Assembly: GCA_001695595.3 (NCBI GenBank)
Contig: MBPM02000010.1
Coordinates: forward strand, 310,001-374,000
Direction: 5' to 3'
Origin: Plasmopara viticola
Lineage: Eukaryota > Oomycota > Peronosporomycetes > Peronosporales > Peronosporaceae
DNA: 64,000 bases
The notes under the pieces were generated by a model. It searched no databases, had not been told where the DNA came from, and saw only the letters and a program-made list of their open reading frames with translations. The translations under genes and the position numbers were made by a program. Of this stretch, positions 22,312 through 34,655 are shown piece after piece; the first letter of the stretch is position 1; each line of letters starts with the position of its first letter.

Positions 22312-23645
22312 TGATGTAAGAGCTCGTAGAGCAAGATTGCTGATGCAACACTAACGTTTAGCGAGTCCACGCGAGTGTCCGTGTCTGTTGCTTGACCTTT
22401 GTCGAAAAAGAATGGGATTTGAGCTAAGTGGAAAGGAACAAAAATTTTGTGCATACCTGGGATGGCCACAATGTCTTGGCAGCACTGGCGGATGCTTTTA
22501 CGAAGACCTCGATGCTCATTTCCCTGTTTACAGCAAAGTTTAAGCACAAGTCGAGAATTTTGAATCGTAAATTAGCGCCAAGATACCATGACGAGGATCG
22601 TTGGCTGGTTATCATATGAGAGTTTAGTGGACGTGATGGAGTTGGGTCCACTACTCGCGCCTACGATACGCCAACCAAGGTCGCTACTGATTGCCAGCAC
22701 CTCATGAAGATTCCTCGCTTTCATGAGTTTATCCTAGTGTATAAATATTATTGGCATCAAGAGGTCTATACAGATCAGAATTGACAACGTACATTGGCGA
22801 CTAAAACTTCCAGTGCACCAGCAGAGGCCCGTGAGACAGCAGGAGATAAGGGAGCGCTGTTTCCATCACTAATAACGACGTTTGAACAGCCTAAGAAATG
22901 CGCAGATCGGAGAATTGCTCCAAAATTTTGAGGATCGTGAATTTCGTCGAGCATTAACATCACTGGGGTTCGTTTCGTTTCGGTGAAGTCTGCACAATAA
23001 CTTAATTTAGTACGTTAAGTATTGTAGTTAGCTTGATAAAGTTATTCTACATGAGGGGGATACAGGGACGAAGTTTTTCAGAATTATTTGAGCAGCGTCC
23101 AATACCACTCCCTATTAGAACAAATCACGAGATTAAAATGTGCCAAATCCACTTAAGGTCTTTCTTACTTGATGTGGCTTGTCACCTGTGATGTGATTAA
23201 GCACCCATTTGCTCGTTGGGTGGATCTGTACGTCATTCGTTACTGCTAGCTCTTTAATACGTTCGAGTGCCCGTAAGTCTCTCGCGCTCTTCTTTCGACG
23301 GCTTTGCCCGTGTGCCGGCACACGCTCATCCCGCACATACAATGCGTGGGCATCTCGGTGACCACTTTCTAGTGCCTGTAGCACGCTGTGAATTCCATAA
23401 ACACCCTCACCCACGAATTGTGGTAAATCTTTGCCGTCTTTTGTGCGCGTAGGCGGAAAGCAGTGCTTGTTATCGCGCCAGAGGCCTTTTGGAGGTCCTC
23501 GACGCGACGGCTTGATATTTTGAGGTCCTGAAGAAGATTGCCATGGACTGTTGGAGGATCGAGTGGAAGAGAAGCACGCAGACAGCACGCGCGACGGCTT
23601 TGTCGATAATCTCGAGGTCAGGGATAGAATGATCATTGCCAGCAT
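22308..23645 (-). CDS. MRM1: mitochondrial rRNA 2'-O-ribose methyltransferase (SpoU/TrmH family)
   Basis: Six exons, in order 23645-23169, 23111-23051, 22989-22793, 22733-22587, 22523-22457, 22396-22308, give 345 residues with all phases matching. The N-terminus is basic and serine-rich, fitting a mitochondrial presequence. A substrate-binding part (GVYGIHSVLQALESG) is followed by the three SpoU motifs: DEIHDPQNFGAILRSAHFLG (about residue 194), ILVM-GNEHRGLR across the exon 4/5 junction, and VDSLNVSVASAILLYE near the C-terminus. MRM1 methylates a ribose in the large mitochondrial rRNA. The last intron (60 bp, 22397-22456) has no stop and is a multiple of three, so retention would add 20 residues. 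A broken duplicate lies at 4057-4722. Confidence 0.9.
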
Positions 23646-24012
23646 TATCAATCAATACCATAAATTTGCGATTATCAAATTTTGATATGGTAAGTAATTA
23701 CTTGAGCGTTAAAACAAGCTCTAAAAGCAGCTTGAATAGCATGAAAAACAAAATGACCTTCAAAATTAGTACATTTAGTTAAATATGCAGACCACTATAA
23801 ATAAATTTACTCAAACAGATCGACTAGAAAATAATCGTAATCGTAGCTTGTCTTGGAGTTTATTACGGAACCCTTTCGAAAGCAAAAGTCACGACGTGAT
23901 CGATGCAAACTCTTTAAAAAAACATTATGCTATTTACAAAAAGGTCAGTCTGCTAGCGCTTGACTTCGAACTCGTCATCCATCTTCTTTAGATTCCTTCG
24001 CAAGTAAAGGTT
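23646..24012. other. intergenic between MRM1 and copia element
   Basis: AT-rich, probable 5' flank of MRM1. The copia element inserted at its far end. A 68-codon open stretch at 23785-23991 has no motif. Confidence 0.45.
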
Positions 24013-24017
24013 AGACT

Positions 24018-24162
24018 TGTTGGAGAATCGACGACTCGACCAGCAACTACACATCGGTAAGTACCGGTATCTGCAATCAGTTGATGACTACTTGAAGGTA
24101 GCACTTATAAATATAATTACTTTTGCTTTTTGCTAACTAGTGCCCAAGTAACTTTTTAAATT
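24018..24162 (+). repeat. 5' LTR of Cop-B
   Basis: It starts TGTTGGAGAATCGACG and ends CTTTTTAAATT. It contains a TATAAATATA box-like stretch at about 24108-24116. The gag ATG (24167) follows only four bases after the LTR, which leaves the primer-binding site inside the first gag codons (GGTTATGAGCCCAAG). Confidence 0.9.
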
Positions 24163-24166
24163 GGTT

Positions 24167-27100
24167 ATGAGCCCAAGCCCCGCCGACTCTGCCTTCCCGC
24201 CCCCTGACTCTGCCTTCACTACCATGGACGCGTCAACGCCAAGCCAGATTATCAAGTTCGACGGCGCCAACTTCCACAACTGAAAATTCAAGATGCAGAT
24301 GGTGTTGGAGGAGAAAGATCTGTGGGACGTGGCAAGTGGCGAGATAAAGTTGGAGCAATGCCTCACTTCGCTGGACCAAGGAACCTATAAGAGGAAGTCA
24401 CGCAAGGCGCTTGCGATCGTCGGTATCGCGATGGAAGATTCGCAGCTGCCACTGGTTCGTTCTGCGACTGGCGCGCATGATGCATGGTCAAGGCTCGAAG
24501 GACATTTCGAGAAGAAGAGCCTCGCCAATCGACTCTTCCTCTGTCGACGTTTCCTAACAGCAACAATGGATGAAGGTGATGATGTGCTTCAGCACATTAA
24601 CAAGTTAGAGACACTAGCGGAGCAGCTGGATGCGATCGGGGCTCCAGTTTGCGAGGACGACTTGGTTATCACGCTTCTGAGTAGTTTGAGTGATTCGTAC
24701 CAATTTCTCATTACGGCACTAGAGTCACGTGCTGATTCATTGATTCGGGAGCTCGTGACGTCTCGGGTACTACATGAAGGCATGAAGCGCAAGGAGCAGG
24801 GTGGCGGCCTCGATGGAGCCGCGCACAACCAAGGGCAAGCGTTCATGGCTAATGAAAGCAACAAGCACAAAGGACGTCTTGTGCAGGCAAAGACAAGTGG
24901 ATCTTGCCAATACTGTGGGGAACAAGGTCATTGGATTGCCAAGTGTTCCGCGCGAACTCGTGATAATGCGGAGCGGCAAAGGCCACAGCGTGCGAATGTC
25001 GCACAAGTTGAAGATGTTTCTAGCGACTTTCTATTTTCGGTGGGTGGTGACACAAGTGCTACCAAGTCAAGCAGTGTTTGGCTGGTAGATCCAGGTGCAA
25101 CTTAGCATATGACGTACTCGATAGAGTATATGATCAACTACAAGGTCATGTTATTGGTGGACGTACACCTTGCTGATGACGGTATTGTTCAAGCGGTTGG
25201 AACGGGTGACATAGTTATGTCAATGCAAACACCACGTGGAATCAAGAAAGGTGTACTAACAAGTGTGTGGCACATTCCGAAACTACTGCAAAGTTTGTTT
25301 TCAGTGGACCGTTTTATGAAGGATGTCGTACCATTTACCTTTGAGCGAGATGGTTGCTTTGCAAATGCAAAAGGTTTGCGATGGCAGCTTGATGCTCGAG
25401 AAGGAAAGGGTTTGTTCAAGCTCTGCATGACACCAATTCCAGCTGAGACGACAAATGTGACAACTTCGATGGGATGCCATGAGGACACCAATTTGTACCT
25501 CTGGCACCTTCGACTTGGTCACATTGGTTTAAGAGGATTGGATGCCATTGTTAAGAAAAAGTATGGAACTGGTATTGACTTTGCGTCTGTTAAGCAGTGG
25601 GAGGCGTGTGACGGATGTTCGCTTGGCAAACAAACGCGTACAAGCTACATCAAGTCATCACCTAACCGTGCGAAACAAGTGCTGGAGGTCATCCACAGTG
25701 ATGTTTGTGGCCCTATGCAGACGCCTACTTTTAGTGGAAATCGATTTTCCGTCACATTTATTGACGACAAGTCGCACTTTTGCATGGTATACTTGCTGCG
25801 CAACAAATCTGAAGTTGCTACCAAGTTTGCTGAATATGTCGCGCTTGCTGAAACGCAGACCGGATATCGAGAAAAGTCGCTTCGCAGTGACAATGGTGAA
25901 GAATATACATCGCACAGAATGGCCAAGTTTTGCAGTGACCGGGGAATCGCTCAAATGTTCACCCCGCCGTACACACCACAGCTGAAAGGAGTGGCTGAGC
26001 GCATAAACCGAACGTTGGTTGAGTGCGCAAGGTGCATGATGGAACACGATGGATTGCCAAAAGTTTACTGGGGCGAAGCAGTTATGACCGCTACATTCCT
26101 ACGAAATCTTTGCCCTACACGCGCTGTTCACGACAAGTCACCTCACCAAATTTGGACCGGTAAAAAGCCATTGCTGGCAAACCTTAAGGTGTTTTGTTGC
26201 CACGCATTTGTCACGGTTGCCAAAGAAATCGCACCAAGCTTGATGCAAGGTTGGTACGATGTCGCTTTATCGGTTATTCCGAGCATGGAAAAGCGTATCG
26301 TTTTGAGTAACTACAAACTCGTCGTGTGCTAGTCAATCGCGATGCCAAGTTTATGGAAATGGTCCTTGATACTGGGAAGCGTGATCACTGCAATGAAGAG
26401 GTTGTCATCGAAGATGTCGAAGAAAATGATGAAGAATCACAAGAAGAAGAGGCAACTTCTTCCGATATTGACATTGAGGTGGGCAGGAAACGTCATCAAC
26501 GAAAGGTATCGCTCGAGAAAGCAACAGAAATTTCAAAAATCAAGCGGCATACAACCTTCAGCAAAGGTCGTGGACTTGAAGAGATGTCGGCAGCAGCACA
26601 AGACTGCTTCAATGTGGAGGCGGCCTACGTCATGGATTCAGTGGGAGAAATGCCAACTTCATTCAATTCGGCTGTATAATTAGTGACGCGGTAAATTGAA
26701 AGCTGTGACTCGGAGGTTAAGTCCCTGCATAAGAATCAAACTTGGGAGATTGTGCCATTGCCAAAAGTACGCAAGGCGATTGGATGCAGATGGGTTTTTC
26801 GTGTGAACGAGAATAAAGACAGGGAATTTGAAAGGTTCGAGGCTCGTCTTGTTGTTAAAGGCTTCTCACAGAAGTACGACATTGACTATGATGAAGCGTT
26901 TGCACCGGTGACGAAGTTTACATCGATTCGGATCCTGCTTAGTCTTGCTGCCAAATACAGCCTTACACTGCATCAAATGGACGTCAAGACAGCGTCCCTT
27001 AACGGACTGTTGGATGAAGACATATACATGGAGCAACCGGACGGCTTTGTATATCAAGAGCACCCGGATTTTGTTTGTAAGCTCAAACGGTCACTATACG

Positions 27101-28163
27101 GCCTGAAACAGTCACCTCGCATTTGGAACAAGATCATCGACGAGTTCATGTTCAAGCTTGGGTTCAAGAAGTGTGAGACAGACCACTGCATTTACTTGAT
27201 GCGAAACGACCAAGCCATGATCTTTGTGGCTCTTTACGTTGATAATTTAGTGCTCGCAAGCAGCAGAGTCAAGTTTCTTCAAGATACCAAGCAAGCATTA
27301 AGTGATCGATTCTAGATGACTGATATGGGCCAGCTCAACTTTTTCCTCGGAATTGAAATTGAGCAAGACAAGACATGTGGATCTATTTCGATGCGACAAA
27401 ATAAGTTTGCAAGTGAAATTTTGCACAATTTTAAGATGGGTGCCAGTAACCCGGTCAAGACACCTCAAGATCCGGGCCTCAAACTGACAAAGAATATGTG
27501 TGAAGACGGTTGTAAGCACGAAGTGACCATGGCTGGAGTCCTCTATCGAAATGCAGTAGGGTGCATCATGTATCTCATGGTATGTACTCGACCAGACTTC
27601 GCGGCAGCAGTGGGAGTACTCATCCAATTTTGCGGCAGATCCATGTTTCTCATTGGCAAGCGCTCAAGCGGGTCTTCAGGTACATTCAAGGGACAAGGAC
27701 ACATGGTATTGAATTCCAACCGGGCTGCGATGATGGACTTCGAGGTTTCACGGATGCAGATTGGGCTGAAGATATTGCAACAAGAAGAAGCACGAGCGGC
27801 TATGCGTTTATGATGAACGGCGGATGCATCAGCTGGAGAAGCAAGAAGCAGCGTACGGTGGCGCTGTCATCTACTGAAGCTGAATGCATGGCGTTGTCGG
27901 AGGCAACACAAGAGGCTATATGGCTAAAGGCTTTCTTGTGCGTATTGGGTGAGTTGACAACTGATGAAGCGGTTACAGTTTACGAGGACAATCAAGGCTC
28001 CATTGCATTGGCCAAGAGCCCGGAATTTCACAAGCACATCGACATTCGTTTTCATTTTGTTCGTGAAAAGGTAGAAGATGGCCGAGTGGTGTTGCACTAT
28101 AGCTCAACAAAAGACATGATGGCCGACATGATGACCAAGCCAATCAGCGCTGTGCAGTTTTAA
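24167..28163 (+). pseudogene. gag-pol polyprotein of Cop-B, multiply disrupted
   Basis: Gag starts at 24167. A TGA at 24281-24283 replaces the tryptophan expected in the FHNWKFKM-type motif. A zinc knuckle CQYCGEQGHWIAKC is intact. The protease reads DPGAT in place of DSGAT and ends at a TAG (25103-25105). The integrase keeps HSDVCGP, LRSDNGEEY and GVAERINRTLVE. The frame shifts near 26310, and stops follow at 26677 and 26692. The RT has the usual blocks, but the catalytic box is YVDN instead of YVDD. A TAG at 27313-27315 and a frameshift near 27640 precede RNase H (DADWAED, VALSSTEAECMAL, YEDNQGSIAL). Confidence 0.92.
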
Positions 28164-28219
28164 AATCTCCGGAACAAGTTGTGCATCAAGTCGCCAAGTG
28201 CTGACGAGTCGAGTGGGAG

Positions 28220-28356
28220 TGTTGGAGAATCGACGCCTCGACCAGCAACTACATATCGGTAAGTATCGGTATCTGCAATCAGTTGATGACTATAGCACTC
28301 ATAAATATATTTACTTTTGCTTTTTGCTAACTAGTGCTCAAGAAACTTTTTCAATT
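28220..28356 (+). repeat. 3' LTR of Cop-B
   Basis: It starts TGTTGGAGAATCGACG and ends CTTTTTCAATT, followed by the AGACT target-site copy. It lacks eight bases present in the left LTR (CTTGAAGG region). Confidence 0.9.
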
Positions 28357-28534
28357 AGACTCACACTGTAAGTCAAACCATATGATCACATGTGGTAAAT
28401 TACACATCAAAAGGTAAATCACCGAATGTCTAGTTTTGTACGAGTGGTCTAAATAGTTGTAGCATATTCTGGTGAAATTTTAAATCGAGTCACCTTTTGC
28501 AGCATTCACTTTTTGAATTGGCATGGGATTCGGC

Positions 28535-28820
28535 GCTGATCGACGTAGGCCAGCAAGTTTATGAGCCCATACTACTTCAGTGAACAGACACTGCTAATCT
28601 TTTGTCCGTGTCGTCAACAACATTTAGCACCAGACTCTAGCAAGACGCGTCTCCGCTCAGTAGATGACTGGCGAAAAAAATCATGCCGAAGATTTCGGTA
28701 ATTGCTAGATCTTATCGGGCATCACGATCGATGGTGCCAAAATCTCAACTGTATTCAAGAATGAAATTGACCCGCGGAGACTATTGGCTCGGACTGAGAC
28801 CCCGCGTTATAAGAAGAGTG
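28535..28820 (+). repeat. dispersed repeat B, copy 2
   Basis: Counterpart of 6494-6745. It starts about 180 bp beyond the copia right LTR, so it is not part of that element. Confidence 0.65.
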
Positions 28821-30699
28821 TTTTAAGGTAGCTTGCACTGAACTGAAAGTATCCGCAGCATACCGATCGCAGTGCGGTGGTCGGATAGAGCGAGCACTTT
28901 GCTTCATCAGACACGTGGCGCAGTGTATGCGTGAAATTTGAGCCGTTTTCTCTCATACATTGGATTTGCTTTTGACAATGTCATCTATGCCTTCACAAGC
29001 TACACACTAATCAAACGCGAACACATGTGTTTTCCGTGAAAATATGATTTTGGGTTTGATAAAAAATATAATCGAGGGTTTACTGATTTAAGCATTCCCA
29101 CGATACGTAAGCAAGTCGAGGACTCTGTGCCAAAACGCCTTGGCCTCTTCTGACATGTGTGCGTTATTATGGCTTGAAGCAAAAAAAAACATTCTGACCG
29201 AAAAACAAAAATTAAGTAGCTGGGATCAGCTATACAATAATCGTATAGTAATGCGATTCTTGATGTCCCTAGATTACACTAGACTCGCCAATAGTATATA
29301 AGTTAAAATAGAGACTTAACGTATACGCTGGATTTCTTCAAAGCGATGCAAACACATCCAGTGTCTTATGTTGGCTCACTTAAGTCACTTGGTGACTTGG
29401 ACCAGAAAAGTGGAGAGGCGTTGCGCCGAGCCTTACGCGGGTACAGTCAAGGTAGTCGATTCACCTGGTGAGCCAAAATCTAGCTCTTGGCAACCCTGGC
29501 TCGAGAAGTACAGTCAAGTGACTTTTTGCAAAGAAGTGTCACTACGCACCCGAGGATCGAAAGCTATTTGGCAAGGAACCAAACGCTTAAAGCTCCGACA
29601 CCCAAAGCAAGTCTCGCTATTGTCGTTGAGGTTTCGGGTCGCCAACTCATGCATTTCATCTGGTAAATGTGAACTGATTTGATTATTTGGCAGCTGAAAA
29701 AGAGTAGGGTTTCGGTGCCGGCAATGCAAATTGTACCTGATGTATACTCGCCGTATGAGCCACCTGATGATGACAGAAGGTTCAAAGCGCATAGTATCAA
29801 TACAAAAAACAGATCGTTTTAATTGGTTTCGACTCTTCGAAAGCCTTAGTAAAGTCGATGTGTGGGTGGAGCAATATTTTCGGCTTGATCTCGCACTCGT
29901 CGTCGAATATCAATGGACAGTCATCTTGCAATTTATGGTCCGCAAGAGTAAGAATCTCTGCTTTAAGGGCCACCTTAGATCTTAAAAGAAGCGAAAGTTG
30001 CATCGACATTGTATTGGGAAGTTCGAAGGAGTACGCCAACTTACGTCTTTTTATAACGGTGACAGATTCAATGAAATAAATTTCTGTCTTGTTCGTAAGT
30101 ACCAACTCATGGTTGATTTACTTCGTAAAAATGGAGCCTTATTTCTTCACGTGTCTTTAAGCACACGTCCAACGTTTTCCACTTAAAAATCTGTCAAATG
30201 ATGATCTGTCACTTGCATCAGAAAGCGGAAGTCTCTTAATCAGAACAGTCTTGCGAATTTATTGGGAAACTCTATCCGACATACTCAAGAACACGCAAAA
30301 AAACAAGTTTGACTGACAAATAGGACGAATCTTTTAGAAAAACACGTTTGGGATTGCTAATCGCTAATAACAAAGCTCCAAAAGCGACCTGTAAGACACA
30401 GTGAGATACGCTGTTCCACAGATGTGTAACATCACTATACCGCGGGTAGCATAGCCTCGCAAGACACAGCGCCCAAAATTGCTCACAGGAGAACGAGACA
30501 AACAACTTAGAAAGAGATACGAATTTGCGGAAGAGAGCGAGGGTGCGACTAGTTCAAGAAACGTCTCTGTGACTGACAAAGAAACAGTTACCATCGAAAT
30601 ATTATATATTTAATGTCACGGCAGGTGTTTTGTATTTGTATATATTATTAGAGGTGTCAGAAATACTTGACGTCGAAGAACTCGAAGATCTTAGGTTAC
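28821..30699. other. intergenic, no gene recognised
   Basis: About 1.9 kb. Open stretches around 29368-29985 (plus) and 30272-30594 (minus) show no family motif. Given the flanking relics they may be decayed transposon. Confidence 0.4.
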
Positions 30700-30950
30700 T
30701 GCCTGTATCAAAAGCTTAAAAATTTTGGGATCATATATAAATTTTCCGGTTTAGACGATGATGCATCAAACCAGCTTTGTACGCCGAGTTTTTTGCCTCT
30801 GACTACAAAGACCCTGAATAATCCCAAGAATCTGGTATAAGCTTCATTGAATAAACTTATTAGATGTTGTGCACTAGTAAATTTCCTGCGCAACGAACAA
30901 GTCATCTCGTTTGAGACAAGGCATTTGATGTCTGCTAACTCATTCATGAA
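30700..30950 (-). mobile_element. possible Ty3/gypsy integrase relic (antisense)
   Basis: The minus-strand reading SAQHLISLFNEAYTRFLGLF followed by FVVRGKKLGVQSWFD resembles the gypsy integrase stretch 'A..LF...FR.HGLP..IVSDRD.RF.S.FW'. The catalytic aspartates are lost. Weak but consistent. Confidence 0.35.
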
Positions 30951-31059
30951 GAGAACTTTTCTGCCAATCAGTACGCACTGGTTAGCTCCGTGTGCACCTT
31001 CTTGGTTCTTAGTTCAGTAACGGCAATCAACACGCCCACTTGCCGATAAAATAGCAAGA

Positions 31060-31340
31060 TATTGTCAATCTTCGCGGAATATTACTTCCGCATTCGATAC
31101 AAAAATGGCAAATTTAATGCGCTTTCGCGCAGTCCGAATCCTGAGTTGGTTCATATAGTTAGTTTGGAGCATCTAACAAAGAGCATATCACCGCAATTCT
31201 TTGCCGATGTGCATCACTTTTATCGACTTCAGCATCAACCTAGACTCAAAATGATTTTTAGCTTCGCACACATGCGTGTACAATTAGCTGTCGTCAACGG
31301 CTTATTTTTTCTTCAAGAACGGTCATATTGTCATGAATAA
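31060..31340 (+). mobile_element. Ty3/gypsy RNase H tail relic
   Basis: The translation FFAEYYFRIRYKNGK-FNALSRSPNPEL matches the end of gypsy RNase H ('FFAEYNF...YKPGK.N..ADALSRRPDYEL'); the conserved ADALSR is shortened to ALSR. It points opposite to the integrase-like relic just upstream, so the two are not one intact element. Confidence 0.6.
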
Positions 31341-33562
31341 ACTCTTAAGGTCGAATCATTATTATAAGGACTTAGCGATTACGCCCGCCACCAGAGTTTC
31401 GCTGGCTCTTAGAAAACGGTTTTTGCCAGAGATCTTTATAATTTTTGAGCAGCACAAAAATAACTTTTTAGCCTCATAAGGGCGAGCAGCTTTTGCTTAC
31501 CGCTGCCGAATTATTAGCAGCGCTTAAGTTTATACCATTCCTGTGAGACAAAAAATGCCCTACCGCAGCATCTCTTAAAATTGCAATTCTGTATGAGGCT
31601 GTACTGCCCAAGAGCTCCTTCATCGCTGTTACCTGGGTTTTCTAAAGTTAGCTTTTTGGCCGTAGTTATCTTGACTTGTTTGAGGAGTGCTGCCTTAGTA
31701 TCGGAACTCGTCAACTGCCTCGTTCTATGAATATATGCATGAAGTTTGAGCCTACCTTGCTTGCAAGCAAAGAAGCGCGAAGGCTGACGGAATTTGTATT
31801 TTACCGAAAAATTCATTGATCTTTACCGTTCCTTCATAAGACTAGAGAACACTAAACGCTTTGGTGCAGTGGCTTCACGGATGACGGCTTGGCTTCTAGC
31901 CCATCCTCATGAGTCAAAAAGTGCGAACGCCATGCGCATCTGGCCTTATTTGATCATGGCCGCCTTAGTGGACATCCATACTTCCTCGATCTAAAAAGGA
32001 AATTTGCTTTTCCTTTTTCTAGAGAATTTTAAGCATTACCGGTTTGGACTTTACAATCGGCGCTACTACCGGGCCACCAAAGCTGAAGCTAAGGACATGA
32101 AAATTACTCGTAGAGCCCGAGTGCCTTGATGCGCAGCAGCTACATGGCAGCAGGGAAATCTGGATATATAGCCGCCTCCTCGAGCCCATAGAAGCCAACA
32201 AGTCTTTGAGCAGCGCGAGCGGAGCGAAAAGTTGGTCCGGGTCATTCCGAAACCTTTGCGAGGTTTCAATCAGACATCCTGTGTGGGCGTGGGATTAAAT
32301 CCGAAATGCCTTGATGCGTGATGGAGTCCTAAGCGTGCAGGAAAGCATATGTTCTTTTAGTGAACTCATGTTCACTATCCTCAGTCCAAAGAATCGACGA
32401 CTGCAATTTAAAGATTACTTTACTTGCGTTTCATTTAAGACTTGACACTTTAAAGATACCTCAAGTTGCTCCTTTTTGACCTTACAATAGAAGAGCACTT
32501 TTGCGCAGCCTTTGAATTGTAATAGCGCTCAGCTTCTAGCATGCTGATAGAAAAATCTGCGATGCTGACCATTGTAGACTTTCGTAAAGTTCCCGGTATT
32601 ACAAAGTCGTATAGATACACGTTGTGTCTACAAAAGAAGCTTTTGTAGTTTTTTCGCCGCCTGAATTCGCTGTGTACCTGCAGGCCCCCCGCGTCGTTGT
32701 TTTTGCTGCATTTGGTTGGGACCTAAACGAGAATTAGAGCTGCTTTGTAATGTTGAGCTGGAATTTGTCGATACAAAAAAATGTATTGGGAGGTTTTACG
32801 TCAATAACAAGCAATTGTCACGTAGTCGAAAATTGCAATTCTGTTAGCAATCCACACAAAAAAAATGATAAGACTACGCAACTTAAGTTACCGCTATTCT
32901 TAGTGATTGCTTAGCAACATGGGCTATATGTTCTGCTGTTGGCTTGGGAACTCACGCCATATGGCAATTGAAAACTTCATTCACATCGAGCATTTGGCTG
33001 ACTGTTCGTCTGTACCCGCACTCATCCCGAATGTAGCTGTATTATTAAAATTGTATTATATGTGGAAACTTTCATTTTCTTCAAGCGCATCGGTGCAATA
33101 TCGATTCACACTGCTCTTCAAAACAGTTCATTGTACTGCAAGCGATCCGGCGATTTAAAAGACGAAGAATGCTTGACTGGGCAGCCTCGAGTACATAAGA
33201 GTGATAGAACCTCCTCGTATTTGCCTCCTCCAAGTAGCGCGAACTATTTAACTTTCATACAACTGCTCGATAGCAACCATACGATACAACAGCCAGTACA
33301 ATTCACTATCCAACATTTTTGTCGTGGCTTCTTTTCAACCTAAACAAAGAAAAAGCTTCAGCTTTTAGCGCATACGCAAACCCTTTAACTGGTAAGAAGG
33401 AGGAAAGGAGCTTTTCTATTTTTGACTGCTTGAAGTAATCGATCGCTCACAAAGGATGTATAAATATAGGAAAAGTCACAACGCAGGGCTTGTTAATTCG
33501 CGGGTTGGAGACCCGAGTTACCGATTGATCGGCGTTGCTTTAATTACAGACACTTCTTCAAC
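31341..33562. other. intergenic, no gene recognised
   Basis: About 2.2 kb, AT-rich, with no recognisable family in any frame. The last part is presumably the promoter region of the FAM228-like gene. Confidence 0.45.
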
Positions 33563-34655
33563 ATGAGTGTCCGCGTGCACAACTATAAGGAACTAGAGGA
33601 GCTCCGGCAAGACGCATTGACCAGCTCTTCGCTAACACCAAAGTACATTAAGAAAATGTCTTACAACAGAGTGAAATCGAATACCTGACACGCTACAATG
33701 TAGGTCGCGCTCGGCACCATCACCGTCGACAAGTGTCAGCAATAAATCAACAATTTTAGCTTTAACAAAAGAGACGAAAATGGTTGGAAGTTTTTCAAAC
33801 TTTAATCTTTGTTTTTTCTGATCCTATCTCTTACAGAAACGAATGGCTCAGAAGCATGAACTTTACATTAAGGAACAAGAAGCAATAAAACAGAAGCTTG
33901 CCGAGACCATTGCCGAAAATATCGCGCGTCAAAAGAGCAAGAAGGAGGGTCAGTATCTGAAGCTCCAACAAGAGGTAGAGGACGGAAATACTCTAGCAAA
34001 GGAGCTTCACGAGACTTTGGAGCTGCAGCAGCAGTCGAAAACGGGACGGCTTTCACGCATGCACGAAGAATGGACCACGGAAGTGTTTCATAAGCTCAAT
34101 GATCCAATCCTGGCAAAGGTGCAGTCCATGAACGGCAAGCAGCGCAGTGCTGAAAAGGCTGAATCGTATCAAAAGTTTTTGGACATTACCAACAAAAAGG
34201 GTGGACTTTTCCGTGACATTATCATTGAAAGCGAGTACAACCCCATTAGTGACACAAAGTTTTTGAAACACTGCGCAAAGGTGGATGATCCAACAAAACG
34301 AGCGATTCGGCGGCGCGAGGAGGAAAATGCGATTGCTCGGGGCAGTGCCAACACGCCGGACAAAACTAGGGATGATGTGTTTGATGTAGAAAAGCAATAC
34401 ACGTGCCGTCGCGACAGTTTGGACGTGAAGCTTTGGGCTAAAGGGGCATACGAGAACACGCCGTACGGCTACTTTCACAAGATACTGAACAGTTCTGCTA
34501 CCTCTGAAGGCTCGAAAACGTATGCGTCGCGTGTGATATTTGATCATTATCACATTGAAAAGGGTCCCGAGATTCTACGTCAGGAGTTACCGAAAGGAAA
34601 GCGCACTACTTTTGATGGTGTCAAAGTCCCAAAGACCACGTTTCAGATAGACTGA
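33563..34655 (+). CDS. FAM228-like protein
   Basis: The exons are 33563-33699 and 33837-34655, with an intron GTAGGT...TTACAG. Exon 1 starts MSVRVHNYKELEELRQ and ends SEIEYLTRYN; exon 2 continues KRMAQKHELYIKEQE. Exon 1 is one base short for a continuous frame: the break falls in the A run at about 33650-33656 (see findings). Exon 2 carries the FAM228 signature: a helix-rich stretch, EEWTTEVFHKLNDPI, YQKFLDITNKKGGLFRDII and SEYNPISDTKFLKH. FAM228 proteins have no known activity and mostly occur in species with motile cilia, so a flagellar role is plausible but inferred. The next gene lies 310 bp downstream on the same strand. Confidence 0.75.

Larger units (their letters stand above)
24013..28361 (+). 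mobile_element. complete but inactive Ty1/copia retrotransposon (family Cop-B) with TSD
   Basis: The left LTR is 24018-24162 (145 bp) and the right LTR 28220-28356 (137 bp). They differ by an 8-bp gap and several substitutions. A 5-bp target-site duplication AGACT flanks them (24013-24017 and 28357-28361). A purine tract (GAGTCGAGTGGGAG) precedes the right LTR. The internal gag-pol is in copia order, but with at least five stops or frameshifts and altered catalytic residues, so the copy is dead. The family differs from the elements at 1-3554 and 48508-52282. Confidence 0.95.

Noticed and set aside
33635..33662. 27-bp intron in FAM228 exon 1 to restore the frame
   Set aside because: Far below the 60-140 bp intron sizes seen here; one missing base explains the frame better.
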